Shown here in pieces: positions 27,673 to 37,561 of a stretch of 64,000 nt of DNA (its first letter is position 1; each line of letters starts with the position of its first letter). Location: assembly GCF_026659735.1 (NCBI RefSeq), contig NZ_JANSKK010000001.1, forward strand, positions 62,001 through 126,000. Direction: 5' to 3'. Both the position numbers and the translations under genes were made by a program. Below the pieces are notes generated by a model. It saw only the letters and a list, made by a program, of their open reading frames with translations. It was not told the DNA's origin and searched no databases. Origin of the DNA: Staphylococcus pettenkoferi (GTDB lineage: Bacteria > Bacillota > Bacilli > Staphylococcales > Staphylococcaceae).

Positions 27673-28224
27673 TCATCGCTGCAATTTAACAGTATTTGCG
27701 AGTAGGATTTGGGCGAGTTGTTCGTAGGGTTCTTGGCAACCTTCTCGTATCCAGAAGTAAATCACGCCCATCTGACCGCCGAGTGAGTAGGTTACGAAAT
27801 GTTTCTTGTTGATGATGTGATTGCTGTAGTTGTCGAGTATGAGTTCGTATGTTTCTCGAGTAGCAGCGATATATTCTTGGAACAGTGAGCGGTTTGGAAA
27901 TTTAATCAGGATGGCGTGAAAGAATCTTAGGTTGCGTTTGATGTAGCGTAGGACAATTTTAAAAAACTGAAAGATGCAGTCTTGATTTGATTTACCTTTA
28001 GCTACGGAATAGTAAAGTGCATTTAAGAGTCGTTTGTATTTTTGTAAATGATAGTTTTGGATTGAGTGTAACAGATCGTATTTGTCTAGGAAGTAATCGT
28101 AGAATGTGGAACGATTCACTTGACTATAGGCGCAAATCATCTTAATTGTGATACTTTCGAAAGGGTATTCTTCGAGCAAAGTTATAGTGTTGTGGATAAT
28201 CTTATGTTTCGCCTTTTGCTTCAT
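27673..28224 (-). CDS. TetR-family regulator of the EmrAB-like pump
   Basis: A 183-residue TetR-type repressor. The N-terminal helix-turn-helix is seen as ITIKMICAYSQVNRSTFYDYFLDKYDLL (residues about 23-50). The C-terminal helical domain, which would bind the ligand, is not recognisable. It is divergent from the EmrA/EmrB genes, the usual arrangement for a local drug-sensing repressor. The S. aureus equivalent lies in the same place between tcaB and the pump. An operator-like inverted repeat lies between the two genes. Confidence 0.85.
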   Translation of the reverse strand: MKQKAKHKIIHNTITLLEEYPFESITIKMICAYSQVNRSTFYDYFLDKYDLLHSIQNYHLQKYKRLLNALYYSVAKGKSNQDCIFQFFKIVLRYIKRNLRFFHAILIKFPNRSLFQEYIAATRETYELILDNYSNHIINKKHFVTYSLGGQMGVIYFWIREGCQEPYEQLAQILLANTVKLQR

Positions 28225-28258
28225 TTTATCACCTATATTTTATCAACTTTAATGTTAC

Positions 28259-28312
28259 CCGACACATTTGTTTAAGATGTCGGTGTTTTTTTGGGATACA
28301 CCTATCTATAAT
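28259..28312 (+). promoter_or_regulatory. Operator and promoter of the EmrAB-like pump
   Basis: CCGACA-N13-TGTCGG (28259-28283) is an inverted repeat in the tetR/emrA gap, and a -10 TATAAT lies at 28307-28312. It is the best candidate for the TetR binding site. The -35 is poor. Confidence 0.55.
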
Positions 28313-28351
28313 ATATAAGGTGAATTTTAAAAGCAAATAGGAGGAAGTAAT

Positions 28352-28999
28352 ATGAAGAAATTGGTATTGATTAATGTCATTACTATCGTAGTGCTTGTCA
28401 TTATTGGTATCGTTGGTTTCCACTTTTACCATCAGGCGACAAGCTATGTAAGTACTGACAATGCCAAAGTAGACGGTAAGCAAATTAAGATTGCTGCGCC
28501 TGCATCTGGAGAAATTAAGTCACTCGACGCTAAAGAGAATGATAGTCTTAAGAAAGGTGATAAAGTAGCATCTATCGCAGCGAAAAGTGATAGTGGTGAA
28601 TCACATGATATGGATATCAAGATGCCGCAAGATGGCACAATCGTGAAGACTGATGCGACTAAAGGTGGCATGGCTCAAGCGGGTTCACCAATTGCTTATG
28701 CTTATAATTTAGATGATTTATACGTTACGGCTAATGTAGATGAAACAGATGTTAAAGATGTTGAAGAAGGTAAAGATGTAGATATTTCTATCGATGGTGA
28801 GAAAGCGAAAGTGAAAGGTAAAGTCGACCAAGTCGGTAAGGCTACTGCTTCAAGCTTCTCAATGATGCCTTCATCAAATAGTGATGGTAACTACACGAAA
28901 GTAACGCAAGTTGTACCAGTTAAGATTAAGTTAGATTCTAAACCATCTAATAATATTGTTCCAGGAATGAACGCAGAAGTTAAAATCCATAAAAACTAA
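28352..28999 (+). CDS. HlyD/EmrA-type membrane fusion protein
   Basis: A 215-residue short membrane-fusion protein: one N-terminal membrane helix (VLINVITIVVLVIIGIVGFHFY), then a lipoyl-like barrel split by a short hairpin (VDGKQIKIAAPASGEIKSLDAKENDSLKKGD) and a beta-barrel domain ending in VPGMNAEVKIHKN. It lacks the long coiled coil of proteobacterial EmrA, as expected without an outer membrane. It is 12 bp upstream of the MFS gene and should act with it. AGGAGGAAG precedes the ATG. Confidence 0.85.
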   Translation: MKKLVLINVITIVVLVIIGIVGFHFYHQATSYVSTDNAKVDGKQIKIAAPASGEIKSLDAKENDSLKKGDKVASIAAKSDSGESHDMDIKMPQDGTIVKTDATKGGMAQAGSPIAYAYNLDDLYVTANVDETDVKDVEEGKDVDISIDGEKAKVKGKVDQVGKATASSFSMMPSSNSDGNYTKVTQVVPVKIKLDSKPSNNIVPGMNAEVKIHKN

Positions 29000-29011
29000 G
29001 GGGGTCTTTGA

Positions 29012-30949
29012 ATGTCTACGGCCTTCATTATTATATATATTGTAATTGCGGTCATTCTGCTTGCGCTGATTAACTTTGCTGTGATTAAGAGAAAGAATCG
29101 CAAGAACAAGGCGCAACTGGAACAATCCCGGCAATCAACTGGTGCTTCTAATGAGACATATCAATCTAAATTTAGTATCAAAGATGACGCATCAGAATCT
29201 TCTCGTACTGAGAAAGTGCAACAAAGCGTTGCAAATGATAAAGCGTCATCAGAAACGATGCATCATGAAACGCATGAGGACTCAGCGGAACGAGAAGCGC
29301 AGAATACTGGCCATGATGGCTATGCTGATGTGAATTCAGATCAAACAGGTTCGACTCAAGATGAAGATCATGAACCGATTAATCCTAATTCTGAAGAAGC
29401 AATTGTTAATGAGAAGTTAAAGGAAAAAGATAGTGCCTTTATGTTTGGTAAAGGTGCTTCGCAAGGTAAAGTCCTTGTCGCAATGGTCTTCGGTATGTTT
29501 ATCGCAATTCTCAACCAAACGTTGTTGAATGTGGCTTTGCCGAAGATTAATACGGACTTTAATATTTCAGCGAATACGGGTCAATGGTTGATGACAGGTT
29601 TCATGCTGGTCAATGGTATTCTTATTCCAGTCAGTGCATTCCTGTTCAACAAATATTCTTATCGTAAACTGTTCTTAATTGCGATGACGTTATTTACACT
29701 CGGTTCACTCGTCTGTGGTATTTCTGGTTCCTTTACCGTAATGATGATTGGACGTGTGCTTCAAGCCATCGGAGCAGGTATCTTGATGCCTTTAGGTACG
29801 AATGTCTTTATGACAATCTTCCCACCGCACAAACGTGGGGCGGCTATGGGTGTTCTAGGTATCGCGATGATCTTAGCACCAGCCATCGGTCCAACATTAT
29901 CAGGTTATATTGTTGAGCATTATCACTGGAATGTGATGTTCTACGGTATGTTTATCGTTGGTATCATCTCTTTAGCCATTTCTTATGTTTGGTTCAGAGT
30001 TTACCAACAAACTACCAATCCGAAAGCCGATATTCCAGGTATCGTCTTCAGTACTATTGGCTTCGGTGCATTGCTATACGGCTTTAGTGAAGCGGGTAAC
30101 AACACATGGAGTTCACCGCAAGTGGTGATTTCACTGATTATTGGTGTCATCTTCATCATCGCATTCTTTATCAGAGAGGTCACAATGCGCGTGCCGATGT
30201 TAAACATGGAAGTCTTGAAATTCTCTGGTTTCACGCTTCCTACAGTCATTAACATGATCGTGATGATGAGTCTCTTCGGTGGTATGCTACTGTTACCACT
30301 TTACTTGCAAGACCTTAGAGATTTCACGCCAGTACAATCAGGTCTACTCCTATTACCAGGGGCTCTTATCATGGGTGTCATGGGACCTGTAGCAGGTAAA
30401 TTACTCGACACAATTGGTATCAAACCGTTAGCCATTGTAGGTACAGGAATCATGACCTACGCGACATGGGCATTAGCTAAACTCGACATGAATACGAGCT
30501 ACGCGAGCATTATGTTGATTTATATCATCCGTTCATTCGGTATGAGTTTCATCATGATGCCGATTATGACAGCAAGTATCAATGCGTTACCAGCTCGTTT
30601 AATCCCACACGGCAATGCGTTATCTAATACGTTACGTCAACTTGCAGGATCTATCGGTACAGCCTTGCTTGTCACAGTGATGTCGACACAAACGACACAA
30701 CATGTGGCTTCAGCGAGTCAGGATTTAGATAAAACAAATCCATTTATCAAAGATAGACTTCAAGAGATGGCGCAACAATTAGGCGATGAACACATGGCGA
30801 CACAACAAATTCTACAGTTTGTAAAACAGCTCGCCTCTATTCAAGGGGTAGATAGTGCCTTTATCATCGCTACTATTATCAGTCTGATTGCCTTTATCCT
30901 CAGTTTCTTCCTTAAAGGCAAAGACCATTATATTTCTAAAGAAAATTAA
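29012..30949 (+). CDS. EmrB/QacA-type (DHA2) MFS drug exporter with N-terminal extension
   Basis: A 645-residue, 14-helix drug:proton antiporter. The core from about residue 150 shows the DHA2 motifs (LNVALPKI, GQWLMTGFMLVNGILIPVSAFL, RVLQAIGAGILMPLG, GPTLSGYIVEHY). In front of it is an unusual extension: a membrane helix (IIYIVIAVILLALINFAVI), a basic patch, and about 100 disordered, acidic and Ser/Glu-rich residues. The S. aureus counterpart has a similar length as I recall, so the extension is probably genuine. Substrate unknown. GGGGG precedes the ATG. Confidence 0.88.
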   Translation: MSTAFIIIYIVIAVILLALINFAVIKRKNRKNKAQLEQSRQSTGASNETYQSKFSIKDDASESSRTEKVQQSVANDKASSETMHHETHEDSAEREAQNTGHDGYADVNSDQTGSTQDEDHEPINPNSEEAIVNEKLKEKDSAFMFGKGASQGKVLVAMVFGMFIAILNQTLLNVALPKINTDFNISANTGQWLMTGFMLVNGILIPVSAFLFNKYSYRKLFLIAMTLFTLGSLVCGISGSFTVMMIGRVLQAIGAGILMPLGTNVFMTIFPPHKRGAAMGVLGIAMILAPAIGPTLSGYIVEHYHWNVMFYGMFIVGIISLAISYVWFRVYQQTTNPKADIPGIVFSTIGFGALLYGFSEAGNNTWSSPQVVISLIIGVIFIIAFFIREVTMRVPMLNMEVLKFSGFTLPTVINMIVMMSLFGGMLLLPLYLQDLRDFTPVQSGLLLLPGALIMGVMGPVAGKLLDTIGIKPLAIVGTGIMTYATWALAKLDMNTSYASIMLIYIIRSFGMSFIMMPIMTASINALPARLIPHGNALSNTLRQLAGSIGTALLVTVMSTQTTQHVASASQDLDKTNPFIKDRLQEMAQQLGDEHMATQQILQFVKQLASIQGVDSAFIIATIISLIAFILSFFLKGKDHYISKEN

Positions 30950-30961
30950 TGATAGAATGAG

Positions 30962-31017
30962 AAAATCCCTTCTTCCAACACTGAAACGATTCAGTGAAGT
31001 GAAGAAGGGATATTTTT
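30962..31017. terminator. Terminator between emrB-like gene and convergent gene
   Basis: AAAATCCCTTCTTC (30962-30975) pairs with GAAGAAGGGATATTTT (31001-31016) around an inner CACTGAA/TTCAGTG hairpin. It can work on both strands. Confidence 0.8.
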
Positions 31018-31032
31018 AATAGTCAAAGTCTA

Positions 31033-31668
31033 TTAATGGCGTGGACGACGATTTCTAAAGAACAAGCTGATAAATAATAAGGCTAAACTGCATCCGAGCA
31101 AGATAAAGTTATTGTGAATCGCGTCCGCTTGTGTCAGAATATCGTCGGGTTTGAAGCTAAGATATGCAGAACTCATCTCAGTTGCGGCTTTCTTCGCGAC
31201 ATGATCGATTAAGTAAGCAAAGCCAAATGTCATAAGCATTAAGATTGCTACAACAATGAAATTGACAATCTTTAAGACAGTGCGATTAAACAGAATCGTA
31301 AAGAATGTCAAGATGAGACTGAGTATGCATATGCCAAAGAACACTTCAAATGCAATGACGAGTTGATCCAACTGATGTTGAATCCTATCGATATCTCCAA
31401 CATTAATAGGTAACTTTTTCAATTCTTCAAGTTTATCGGAAAAAGTTGAGAATTGGTGGAAATTCACGAGTTGGTTGAGTAATTTAACTTTAAAAATAGG
31501 TTCTTTCCACATGCTATATCCTGCGATAGCGGTTAAGATGAGCACGATGATATGTATGATTAAACTCACCCATGATCTGCGTTTCTTTCCGTAGCGACGC
31601 CCTCTGTGAAGTTCTTCGTGCGAGAGGGTGCGGTCGAAGTTCTGATGATAAGCCTGACGATTATTCAT
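31033..31668 (-). CDS. Hypothetical four-helix membrane protein
   Basis: A 211-residue protein with a basic, Arg/His-rich cytoplasmic N-terminus (NRQAYHQNFDRTLSHEELHRGRR), one helix near 35-57, an extracellular segment of about 60 residues, two helices in the middle and one at the C-terminus ending NRRPRH. I do not recognise the family. AAAGGAG lies about 9 bp before the ATG. It shares a strand with the next two small genes but is separated from them by about 120 bp. Confidence 0.65.
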   Translation of the reverse strand: MNNRQAYHQNFDRTLSHEELHRGRRYGKKRRSWVSLIIHIIVLILTAIAGYSMWKEPIFKVKLLNQLVNFHQFSTFSDKLEELKKLPINVGDIDRIQHQLDQLVIAFEVFFGICILSLILTFFTILFNRTVLKIVNFIVVAILMLMTFGFAYLIDHVAKKAATEMSSAYLSFKPDDILTQADAIHNNFILLGCSLALLFISLFFRNRRPRH

Positions 31669-31792
31669 ACTCGGCTCCTTTCTTAGTGAACTAGATAGTT
31701 GATGTTGACTTAGTTAGTATTATAGCGTAAGTGGATTGCGGAATGCATGTATTTATACTAGCAGAGTAGTGTCAGATTAGCGCCTAACTCGG

Positions 31793-32194
31793 TCATAAAA
31801 GCGAGTGCGCATTGAGCTGGTTGAAGACATGTTGGCGCCCATATGCTTGGTAATAGTCTGTGAGTAGTTGTAAATAGTGGTCAGAGGTAGGGTCAGCTTG
31901 CTTCAAATTTTGTTCCAAGTGCTCGTACTGGGCTTGGTTCTCACGTGTCACTTCTTTTAACCATTTTTGAAAGGTTGTGAGGTCTGTTGCCGATTGAAGT
32001 TGATTCTGAACTTTATCTACAGTTAAACGACGGCCTTGCAAGATTGCGATTTGCTTAGTGCGTCGTATCAAATCGATTGCCGGTCCATTGACGATCCATG
32101 ATTTCGTCTCGTTGAGTTCACTCAATTGCGCTTTTATCTCGTCCATTTCATCGTAAAGTGTGAGTTGAATTTGATTGAGACTATTGTCAGCCAT
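31793..32194 (-). CDS. Hypothetical small helical protein
   Basis: A 133-residue soluble, mostly helical protein with coiled-coil-like heptads (YDEMDEIKAQLSELNE; ENQAQYEHLEQNLKQAD). No motif identifies it. The preceding gene's stop codon is part of its ribosome-binding site (TGAGGTGACATG-AATG), so it is translationally coupled to the thioesterase. Confidence 0.65.
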   Translation of the reverse strand: MADNSLNQIQLTLYDEMDEIKAQLSELNETKSWIVNGPAIDLIRRTKQIAILQGRRLTVDKVQNQLQSATDLTTFQKWLKEVTRENQAQYEHLEQNLKQADPTSDHYLQLLTDYYQAYGRQHVFNQLNAHSLL

Positions 32195-32204
32195 TCATGT
32201 CACC

Positions 32205-32675
32205 TCATTTCGGAATGTTGAGTCGATGACCAATTTGTTTCGGCCATTGAATCTTCGGTTGTGCGTGATAGTAGTCGCGTAGTTGTTGTAAATAGCTTTC
32301 TGGAAAAGGCGCTGTCCGTTCAATTTGGCGATTGATTCCAATCATCATCGTTTCGTTCGTTGCGGCAAGCGTTCCGTCTTCCTTATATAGCAAGAGTACG
32401 AAATGGATCCGTTTCATATCAAAGTTGTAAATCCAAACCTGAACATCAAAGGCTTCGTCTTCTGTGAGCTGAGCTAAATAAGCAGTATGTTCTTCAGCCG
32501 TAAACAGTGTGTATTGATAGTCGTCGCGTTCTTCAAGTGATAGACCGTGCGAGTAATTGAAATCATTAATAATTTGACTGAATATCACATTGTAATACGC
32601 ATCATGCATGTGATGATTATGGTCGATATAGTCATGTGGTACTGTTTGGTGTATCGTAAAAGGTTGTTGTGTCAT
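32205..32675 (-). CDS. Hotdog-fold acyl-CoA thioesterase-like protein
   Basis: A 156-residue hotdog protein. The helix entry is preceded by DYIDHNHHMHDAYYNVIFSQ, which resembles the YbgC/4-hydroxybenzoyl-CoA thioesterase motif D-x-x-x-H-M-x-x-x-x-Y. The ATG at 32675 is chosen because GAGGTG lies 7 bp before it. In-frame codons up to 32720 lack a site. The substrate is not known. It is coupled to the 133-residue gene downstream. Confidence 0.78.
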   Translation of the reverse strand: MTQQPFTIHQTVPHDYIDHNHHMHDAYYNVIFSQIINDFNYSHGLSLEERDDYQYTLFTAEEHTAYLAQLTEDEAFDVQVWIYNFDMKRIHFVLLLYKEDGTLAATNETMMIGINRQIERTAPFPESYLQQLRDYYHAQPKIQWPKQIGHRLNIPK

Positions 32676-32948
32676 TCGTTTCACCTCAATTGATTCTATT
32701 GTGTAAGTAGGATAGTTCATCCTTTGATTTCTTAAGTGATGATTCTTTTTATGTAGGTTACGTTTTATCTAATTAATGTCTTCAATTGCTATCTAAAAGC
32801 ATTCGAGGCATCGGGTCTAAGAATATAGAATGTGCTTCAACGCACTTCCATTTTACCTTTAACCTCAAACACATAGAGACAACACTACATAGTACACATA
32901 TTATAATAATTTCGTGGTAAAATGAAAGAAATGATTCGAGGTGAGACC
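32676..32948. other. Intergenic region before corA
   Basis: About 270 bp between divergent genes with no reading frame. A TATAAT-like box near 32900 may serve corA. No hairpin or operator stands out. No M-box magnesium riboswitch is visible. Confidence 0.4.
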
Positions 32949-33893
32949 ATGGCGCTATCTATTTATTACCAGTGTGATGCGATGCCATTACAAGTTGCCG
33001 AAGATCTTAATCACATTCCTGATGAAGCGCAATTCGTCTGGTATGATTTCGCTCAACCGACTGCTTCGGAGAATCACATACTGGAATCGCATTTTAACTT
33101 TAATAAACTTGAAATTGATGATACAGTGAATGGGACACCACGGGCGAAATTTAAGGCTTATGATACTTACCAATACATGGTCTTACATAGTATTGACGTA
33201 GAGACGTATGCACCGCGAGCATTAAACGTCTTTACTAAGGGGCGAGCACTCGTTACTTATCATCATCATGAGATAGAGAGTGTGACGCAAGTGCTCAAAG
33301 ATCTTCAATCTACTGAGAGAGATTTGGATAATCAGCAAGTTGCATTGCATCTGCTCGATGACATGGTGGATCGCTACTTTGAACCTGTTTACCAAATTGA
33401 GGATAGGGTCTATCACTTTGAGGAGACGCATGTCGATGATACGTCGAATCAGAAACTGATGGATCGGGTCTTTCAACTACGGTCGACGATGATTAAGCTG
33501 AAGCGGATTGTGTATCCGATGCGTGAATTAGTCGATACGGTAATGAGAGATGCCGATTTCGGCGATACAGAACGTAAGCAACTCTATATTCAACATGTTA
33601 ATGATCATTTGATTAAGCAACGCAACATTCTGCAGTTAGCTCAAGAGATGACGGATGAAATTCGTGCGAACTATGAGTCATATACCTCGTTTAAGATGAA
33701 CAGCGTGATGCAAGTCTTAACGCTTGTGTCTGTGATATTCTTGCCATTGACGTTAATTACCGGTATTTACGGGATGAACTTTGCTTATATGCCGGAACTC
33801 AAGTGGCATTATAGTTATTTCGTCGTCTTAAGCGTGATGTTGTTAATTGCAGTAGGCTTTGTGATTTATTTTAAAAAGAAGAAGTGGTTCTAG
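32949..33893 (+). CDS. corA: CorA-family magnesium/divalent cation transporter
   Basis: A 314-residue CorA: a cytoplasmic alpha/beta domain, long helices (…VDRYFEPVYQIEDRVYHFEE…) and two C-terminal membrane helices, with the selectivity motif YGMN at the end of the first helix and a basic KKKKWF tail. The ATG at 32949 follows CGAGGTGAGACC. The upstream in-frame ATG at 32922 has no site. It passes Mg2+ and perhaps other divalent ions through a homopentamer. Confidence 0.92.
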   Translation: MALSIYYQCDAMPLQVAEDLNHIPDEAQFVWYDFAQPTASENHILESHFNFNKLEIDDTVNGTPRAKFKAYDTYQYMVLHSIDVETYAPRALNVFTKGRALVTYHHHEIESVTQVLKDLQSTERDLDNQQVALHLLDDMVDRYFEPVYQIEDRVYHFEETHVDDTSNQKLMDRVFQLRSTMIKLKRIVYPMRELVDTVMRDADFGDTERKQLYIQHVNDHLIKQRNILQLAQEMTDEIRANYESYTSFKMNSVMQVLTLVSVIFLPLTLITGIYGMNFAYMPELKWHYSYFVVLSVMLLIAVGFVIYFKKKKWF

Positions 33894-33955
33894 AGGTAAG
33901 CCTGTAGCCTGTGTGAAATGAAAACTATGATAACGAGAGGGAAAGTAGGGCAATT

Positions 33956-34996
33956 ATGAGTGATTTGAAGAGAGAACAACGTAAAAATGAGCATGTGGAG
34001 ATAGCGATGGCACAACAAGATCAACCTGTGTCGGACTTTGATAAGATTCGATTTGTGCACCATTCTATCCCATCTATCGACGTGGAGGATGTCGATTTAG
34101 CTACGCATTTCGGTGACTTCAAGCTCTCTTCCCCCTTATATATCAATGCGATGACAGGTGGAAGCGAGTGGACGAAACAAATTAATGAGAAGCTTGCACG
34201 TGTGGCGCGAGAAACAGGTTTAGCGATGGCAGTAGGTTCAACACATGCAGCTTTGCGTAATCCTGATATGGCACCGTCTTTCAAAGTCGTTCGCGAAGTA
34301 AATCCAGAAGGCGTCATCTTTAGTAACGTGGGTGCGGATGTGCCAGTGGAGAAAGCAGTGGAATCTGTGCGAATGTTAGATGCGCAAGCTTTACAAATTC
34401 ACGTCAATGCGCCGCAAGAACTCGTGATGCCTGAAGGGAATCGAACGTTCTCTACATGGATTGAGAATGTTAAAGCTATCGTTGAAACAGTAGAGGTCCC
34501 TGTCATTATTAAAGAAGTCGGCTTCGGTATGAGTAAAGAGACGTTGAAACAGTTGTATGAAGTTGGTGTGCGTTATGTAGACGTGAGTGGTCGTGGTGGA
34601 ACTAACTTTGTAGATATTGAGAATGAACGCCGTGATCTTAAAGATATGAGCTACTTGTCTAATTGGGGGCAATCGACGGTAGAATCGTTACTTGAAAGTA
34701 CAGGGTATCAGAATTCGATGAATATCCTTGCAAGTGGGGGTGTACGTACACCTCTTGATGTCGTGAAATCATTGGCATTAGGAGCACGAGCAGTAGGGAT
34801 GTCTCGACCATTTTTAAATCAAGTGGAAGAATATGGCGTAGATGGTGCGATTGAGTACGTGAATGCTTTCCATCAACACATGAAGAAGATTATGACCATG
34901 CTCGATGCGCGTACAGTAGATGCGTTGAGTCATGCAGACAAAGTGTTGAGTCCAGATTTATTAACATGGATTGAGCAACGTGATTTGAAATTGTAG
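33956..34996 (+). CDS. fni: Type 2 isopentenyl-diphosphate isomerase
   Basis: FMN- and NADPH-dependent enzyme that interconverts IPP and DMAPP in the mevalonate route. It has 346 residues, with [15 protein letters not shown] near residue 62, [15 protein letters not shown] with the catalytic Gln, and [15 protein letters not shown] (FMN-phosphate region) near 210. The TIM-barrel end [12 protein letters not shown] is present. The gene is single with a terminator behind it. Confidence 0.95.
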   Translation: MSDLKREQRKNEHVEIAMAQQDQPVSDFDKIRFVHHSIPSIDVEDVDLATHFGDFKLSSPLYINAMTGGSEWTKQINEKLARVARETGLAMAVGSTHAALRNPDMAPSFKVVREVNPEGVIFSNVGADVPVEKAVESVRMLDAQALQIHVNAPQELVMPEGNRTFSTWIENVKAIVETVEVPVIIKEVGFGMSKETLKQLYEVGVRYVDVSGRGGTNFVDIENERRDLKDMSYLSNWGQSTVESLLESTGYQNSMNILASGGVRTPLDVVKSLALGARAVGMSRPFLNQVEEYGVDGAIEYVNAFHQHMKKIMTMLDARTVDALSHADKVLSPDLLTWIEQRDLKL

Positions 34997-35024
34997 TGGT
35001 TGAGTTGACTATTGAAGCAGTATA

Positions 35025-35069
35025 AAAAGGAAGGTGACAACGTTACGAGATGTTGTCACCTTCCTTTTA
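35025..35069. terminator. Terminator between fni and gltS
   Basis: AAAAGGAAGGTGACAAC pairs with GTTGTCACCTTCCTTTT, 17 bp and perfect. It serves both convergent genes. Confidence 0.9.
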
Positions 35070-35095
35070 TGCATTTTACCGAGAGTATTGAACGT

Positions 35096-36304
35096 TTAAT
35101 GTACGAGATTGATGAAGCCCATGATAATTGGCATAGCGAGTAGGTCAATCAAGAACGCGCCGACAATCGGAACGACGAGATAGGCTTTCGGAGACGCACC
35201 AAATTTCTTGGTAATCACGTCTAAGTTTGCCATCGCATTCGGTGTCGCACCGAGTCCATGACCGATGAAGCCACCAATCATCACTGCTGCATCATAATCT
35301 TTACCTAAACCTCTAAAGACAACGAAGATTGAGAAGAGGATGATGAAGATCACTTGAACTGCGACGATGACTATGAGTGGAATCGCTAAGTGATAAATTT
35401 CTGTGAGCTTGATACTCATTAAGGCAATCGATAGGAAAAGACCGAGTGAAATATCACTGATGTAGTTTACTATCTTCATATCGATGAGTGCGAAATTACC
35501 AAATTCGGAAATGTTACGTACGATGACTGCAATAATCATTGAACCTACGTAAACAGGTAAGCTCTGTCCTGTATATTTCGTAAATAAATCTCCGAGATAA
35601 GAACCAATCGCCATACATACTGCAACGACTGCGAATTGGACGAAGAAGACGTTTGTCGTTGACATCTTCTCGTGGAGTTTCTCGTTGTAGTCGACTTCGC
35701 TGTAATCTTTCGTTGTTTCTTCTGCGTGCTGCGGTTTTAAGTTATAACGATTAATTAAGAATTTAACGACAGGACCACCGATGAGTCCACCGGCTACGAG
35801 ACCAAGTGTAGCAGCGGCAAGTGCAGCTGTAACGGCATTGTCGATACCCATTTCTTGAATCGTTTGACTATATGCAAGGGCGTTGCCGTGACCGCCTTCC
35901 ATAGACATGGAACCCGCAGTTAAACCGAGTAAACCTGGTATATGTAAGACTTTTGCTAAACCTACACTAATAAAGTTCTGACAAAGTGCCATAATACCAC
36001 AGAAGATAAAGTATAGAATGAGAACTTTGCCACCTAAGCGTAGTAATTTCAATGAGGCCCCAAGACCAATCGTCGTGAAGAAGGCCATCATAAAGAAGTT
36101 CTGGATAAAGTCTGAATCTAATCTAATTGTGACGATATCTAAAGATTGTAGTATTGCGACAACGATTGCGAAGATCAGTCCACCGATAACGGGTGCCGGG
36201 ATACACAATCGCTGTAAGATTGAAACATGATTAACGATAAAGACGCCGAGTAAGAATAATAATGCGGCAAGCGCAAGTGTTGTAATCGCATCTAATTCGA
36301 TCAT
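35096..36304 (-). CDS. gltS: Sodium/glutamate symporter GltS
   Basis: A 402-residue Na+-coupled glutamate carrier of the ESS family. Two inverted halves are visible, with the glycine-rich re-entrant motifs GGHGNALAYSQTIQEMG in the first half and GGFIGHGLGATPNAMANLD in the second. About ten helices. GGGGGA precedes the ATG. Upstream lies a palindrome like that before mqo and the amino-acid permease, which may be a cre site. Confidence 0.92.
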   Translation of the reverse strand: MIELDAITTLALAALLFLLGVFIVNHVSILQRLCIPAPVIGGLIFAIVVAILQSLDIVTIRLDSDFIQNFFMMAFFTTIGLGASLKLLRLGGKVLILYFIFCGIMALCQNFISVGLAKVLHIPGLLGLTAGSMSMEGGHGNALAYSQTIQEMGIDNAVTAALAAATLGLVAGGLIGGPVVKFLINRYNLKPQHAEETTKDYSEVDYNEKLHEKMSTTNVFFVQFAVVAVCMAIGSYLGDLFTKYTGQSLPVYVGSMIIAVIVRNISEFGNFALIDMKIVNYISDISLGLFLSIALMSIKLTEIYHLAIPLIVIVAVQVIFIILFSIFVVFRGLGKDYDAAVMIGGFIGHGLGATPNAMANLDVITKKFGASPKAYLVVPIVGAFLIDLLAMPIIMGFINLVH

Positions 36305-36737
36305 GATTCATTCCCCCTTTATATTAAATATGTAGGTTAAGGTGGGGACATTGCAAGATATAGATATTAGATATGTAAGTGATAAAACGCACCTTCTTTG
36401 GAGATGTTTGTTCTAGTCGGTGTGTAGCGCTTTAGAGTTAAGTCAATGAGTTGTATATCATCGCATGTCTAATCACCTTAAGGCTACGGAATTCAATACT
36501 AGAAACATAGTATGTAAGAAAAGTAAGGGCTTACAAAAACCCATAATAACCATTATACATATATTAATCATATAAATCTACTTTTGGTTAAAATATTAAT
36601 AATATCTTTACAATGTGCGTTATTATGCTAAAGCGTATAAATAGTGAGAGTGAGGGGGGGAGGGAGAACTTTTAATGCTAAGTCTGTTTAACAGAGTTAA
36701 ATGCAATGCGTTACTGATGAATGTGTTGATAGCTACT
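36305..36737. other. gltS upstream region with cre-like palindrome
   Basis: About 430 bp. GTAAGGGCTTAC (36523-36534), on the minus strand TGTAAGCCCTTACT, is a near match to the CcpA cre consensus and is about 220 bp from gltS. A G-run (gaggggggaggga near 36650) is odd for this AT-rich region. No gene is seen. Confidence 0.4.
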
Positions 36738-36786
36738 AAAAAAGTGATACTACCTTGCATCGCGGAATAGGTAATATCACTTTTTA
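36738..36786. terminator. Terminator of the DNA glycosylase gene
   Basis: AAAAAGTGATA and TATCACTTTTT pair around an inner TACC…GGTA stem. It is the minus-strand terminator of the glycosylase gene. Confidence 0.8.
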
Positions 36787-36809
36787 ATTAGTATGATAAC
36801 GTGAATCTC

Positions 36810-37418
36810 TTACATCCAAGTTTCGTCAGGATTCATCATGTCTGACTTGCGCATACGAGACACGAAAGGATTACCTTTAACAGTGAAGCGCAAAGGTTTC
36901 TCAGTCCATTCGCCTTTATTTGGAATACCAATGCGAGCATCTTCAACAATATCGCGTGGATGTTTGCGATGTTTGATATCAATCTTTAAGCGACCTTCGT
37001 TTAATCTTGAGCCATCTAAGCGACGTGGAACATTGAAAGCTTTCGTCCATTTACCTGGACCATTCGTTAATTCATATCCGTCTTTATTGCGATTTTCACG
37101 CATGCGTTCTATTCCTTGTTCGGGTTCGACTGCTCGAATCAAGACACCTTCTGGCACGCCTTCAGTACGTGTGACAAAGTTAATGAGCAGATGCGTGTGC
37201 ATGACGTGAGCGTAAATGGTGCCACCTAATTTGTAGAGTGATTCAACTTTAGGTGTACGATTGCCTTTGAAACCGTGAGCAGCCTGGTCTTGAAAGCCAA
37301 GATATGCCTCAGTTTCAACGATGTAGCCTGTATAAGTTTGATCGTCATCTTCATAAATCACTTGAACACCTAATAAATCTTTAGCCGTTTGAATCGTTTC
37401 GTTGTTTATAAAGTCCAT
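36810..37418 (-). CDS. DNA-3-methyladenine glycosylase (MPG/AAG family)
   Basis: A 202-residue member of the mammalian-type alkyladenine glycosylase family, which removes alkylated purines. Catalytic Glu lies in VETEAYLG near residue 36, with [23 protein letters not shown] and [11 protein letters not shown] as the further conserved blocks. Length is normal. It is monocistronic with its own terminator. Confidence 0.92.
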   Translation of the reverse strand: MDFINNETIQTAKDLLGVQVIYEDDDQTYTGYIVETEAYLGFQDQAAHGFKGNRTPKVESLYKLGGTIYAHVMHTHLLINFVTRTEGVPEGVLIRAVEPEQGIERMRENRNKDGYELTNGPGKWTKAFNVPRRLDGSRLNEGRLKIDIKHRKHPRDIVEDARIGIPNKGEWTEKPLRFTVKGNPFVSRMRKSDMMNPDETWM

Positions 37419-37561
37419 ATTACGAACCTCTCTTTAAACGTATTTATTTTAAAAATTTTAAATTAATGGTTAAAAAGTTTGTTGGTTAATGGTAATATAA
37501 TGTTGCGCTAGAAGTCAATTTAATGATTTGTAGAGAAAAACATCATGAGGAGTTGAGATAT

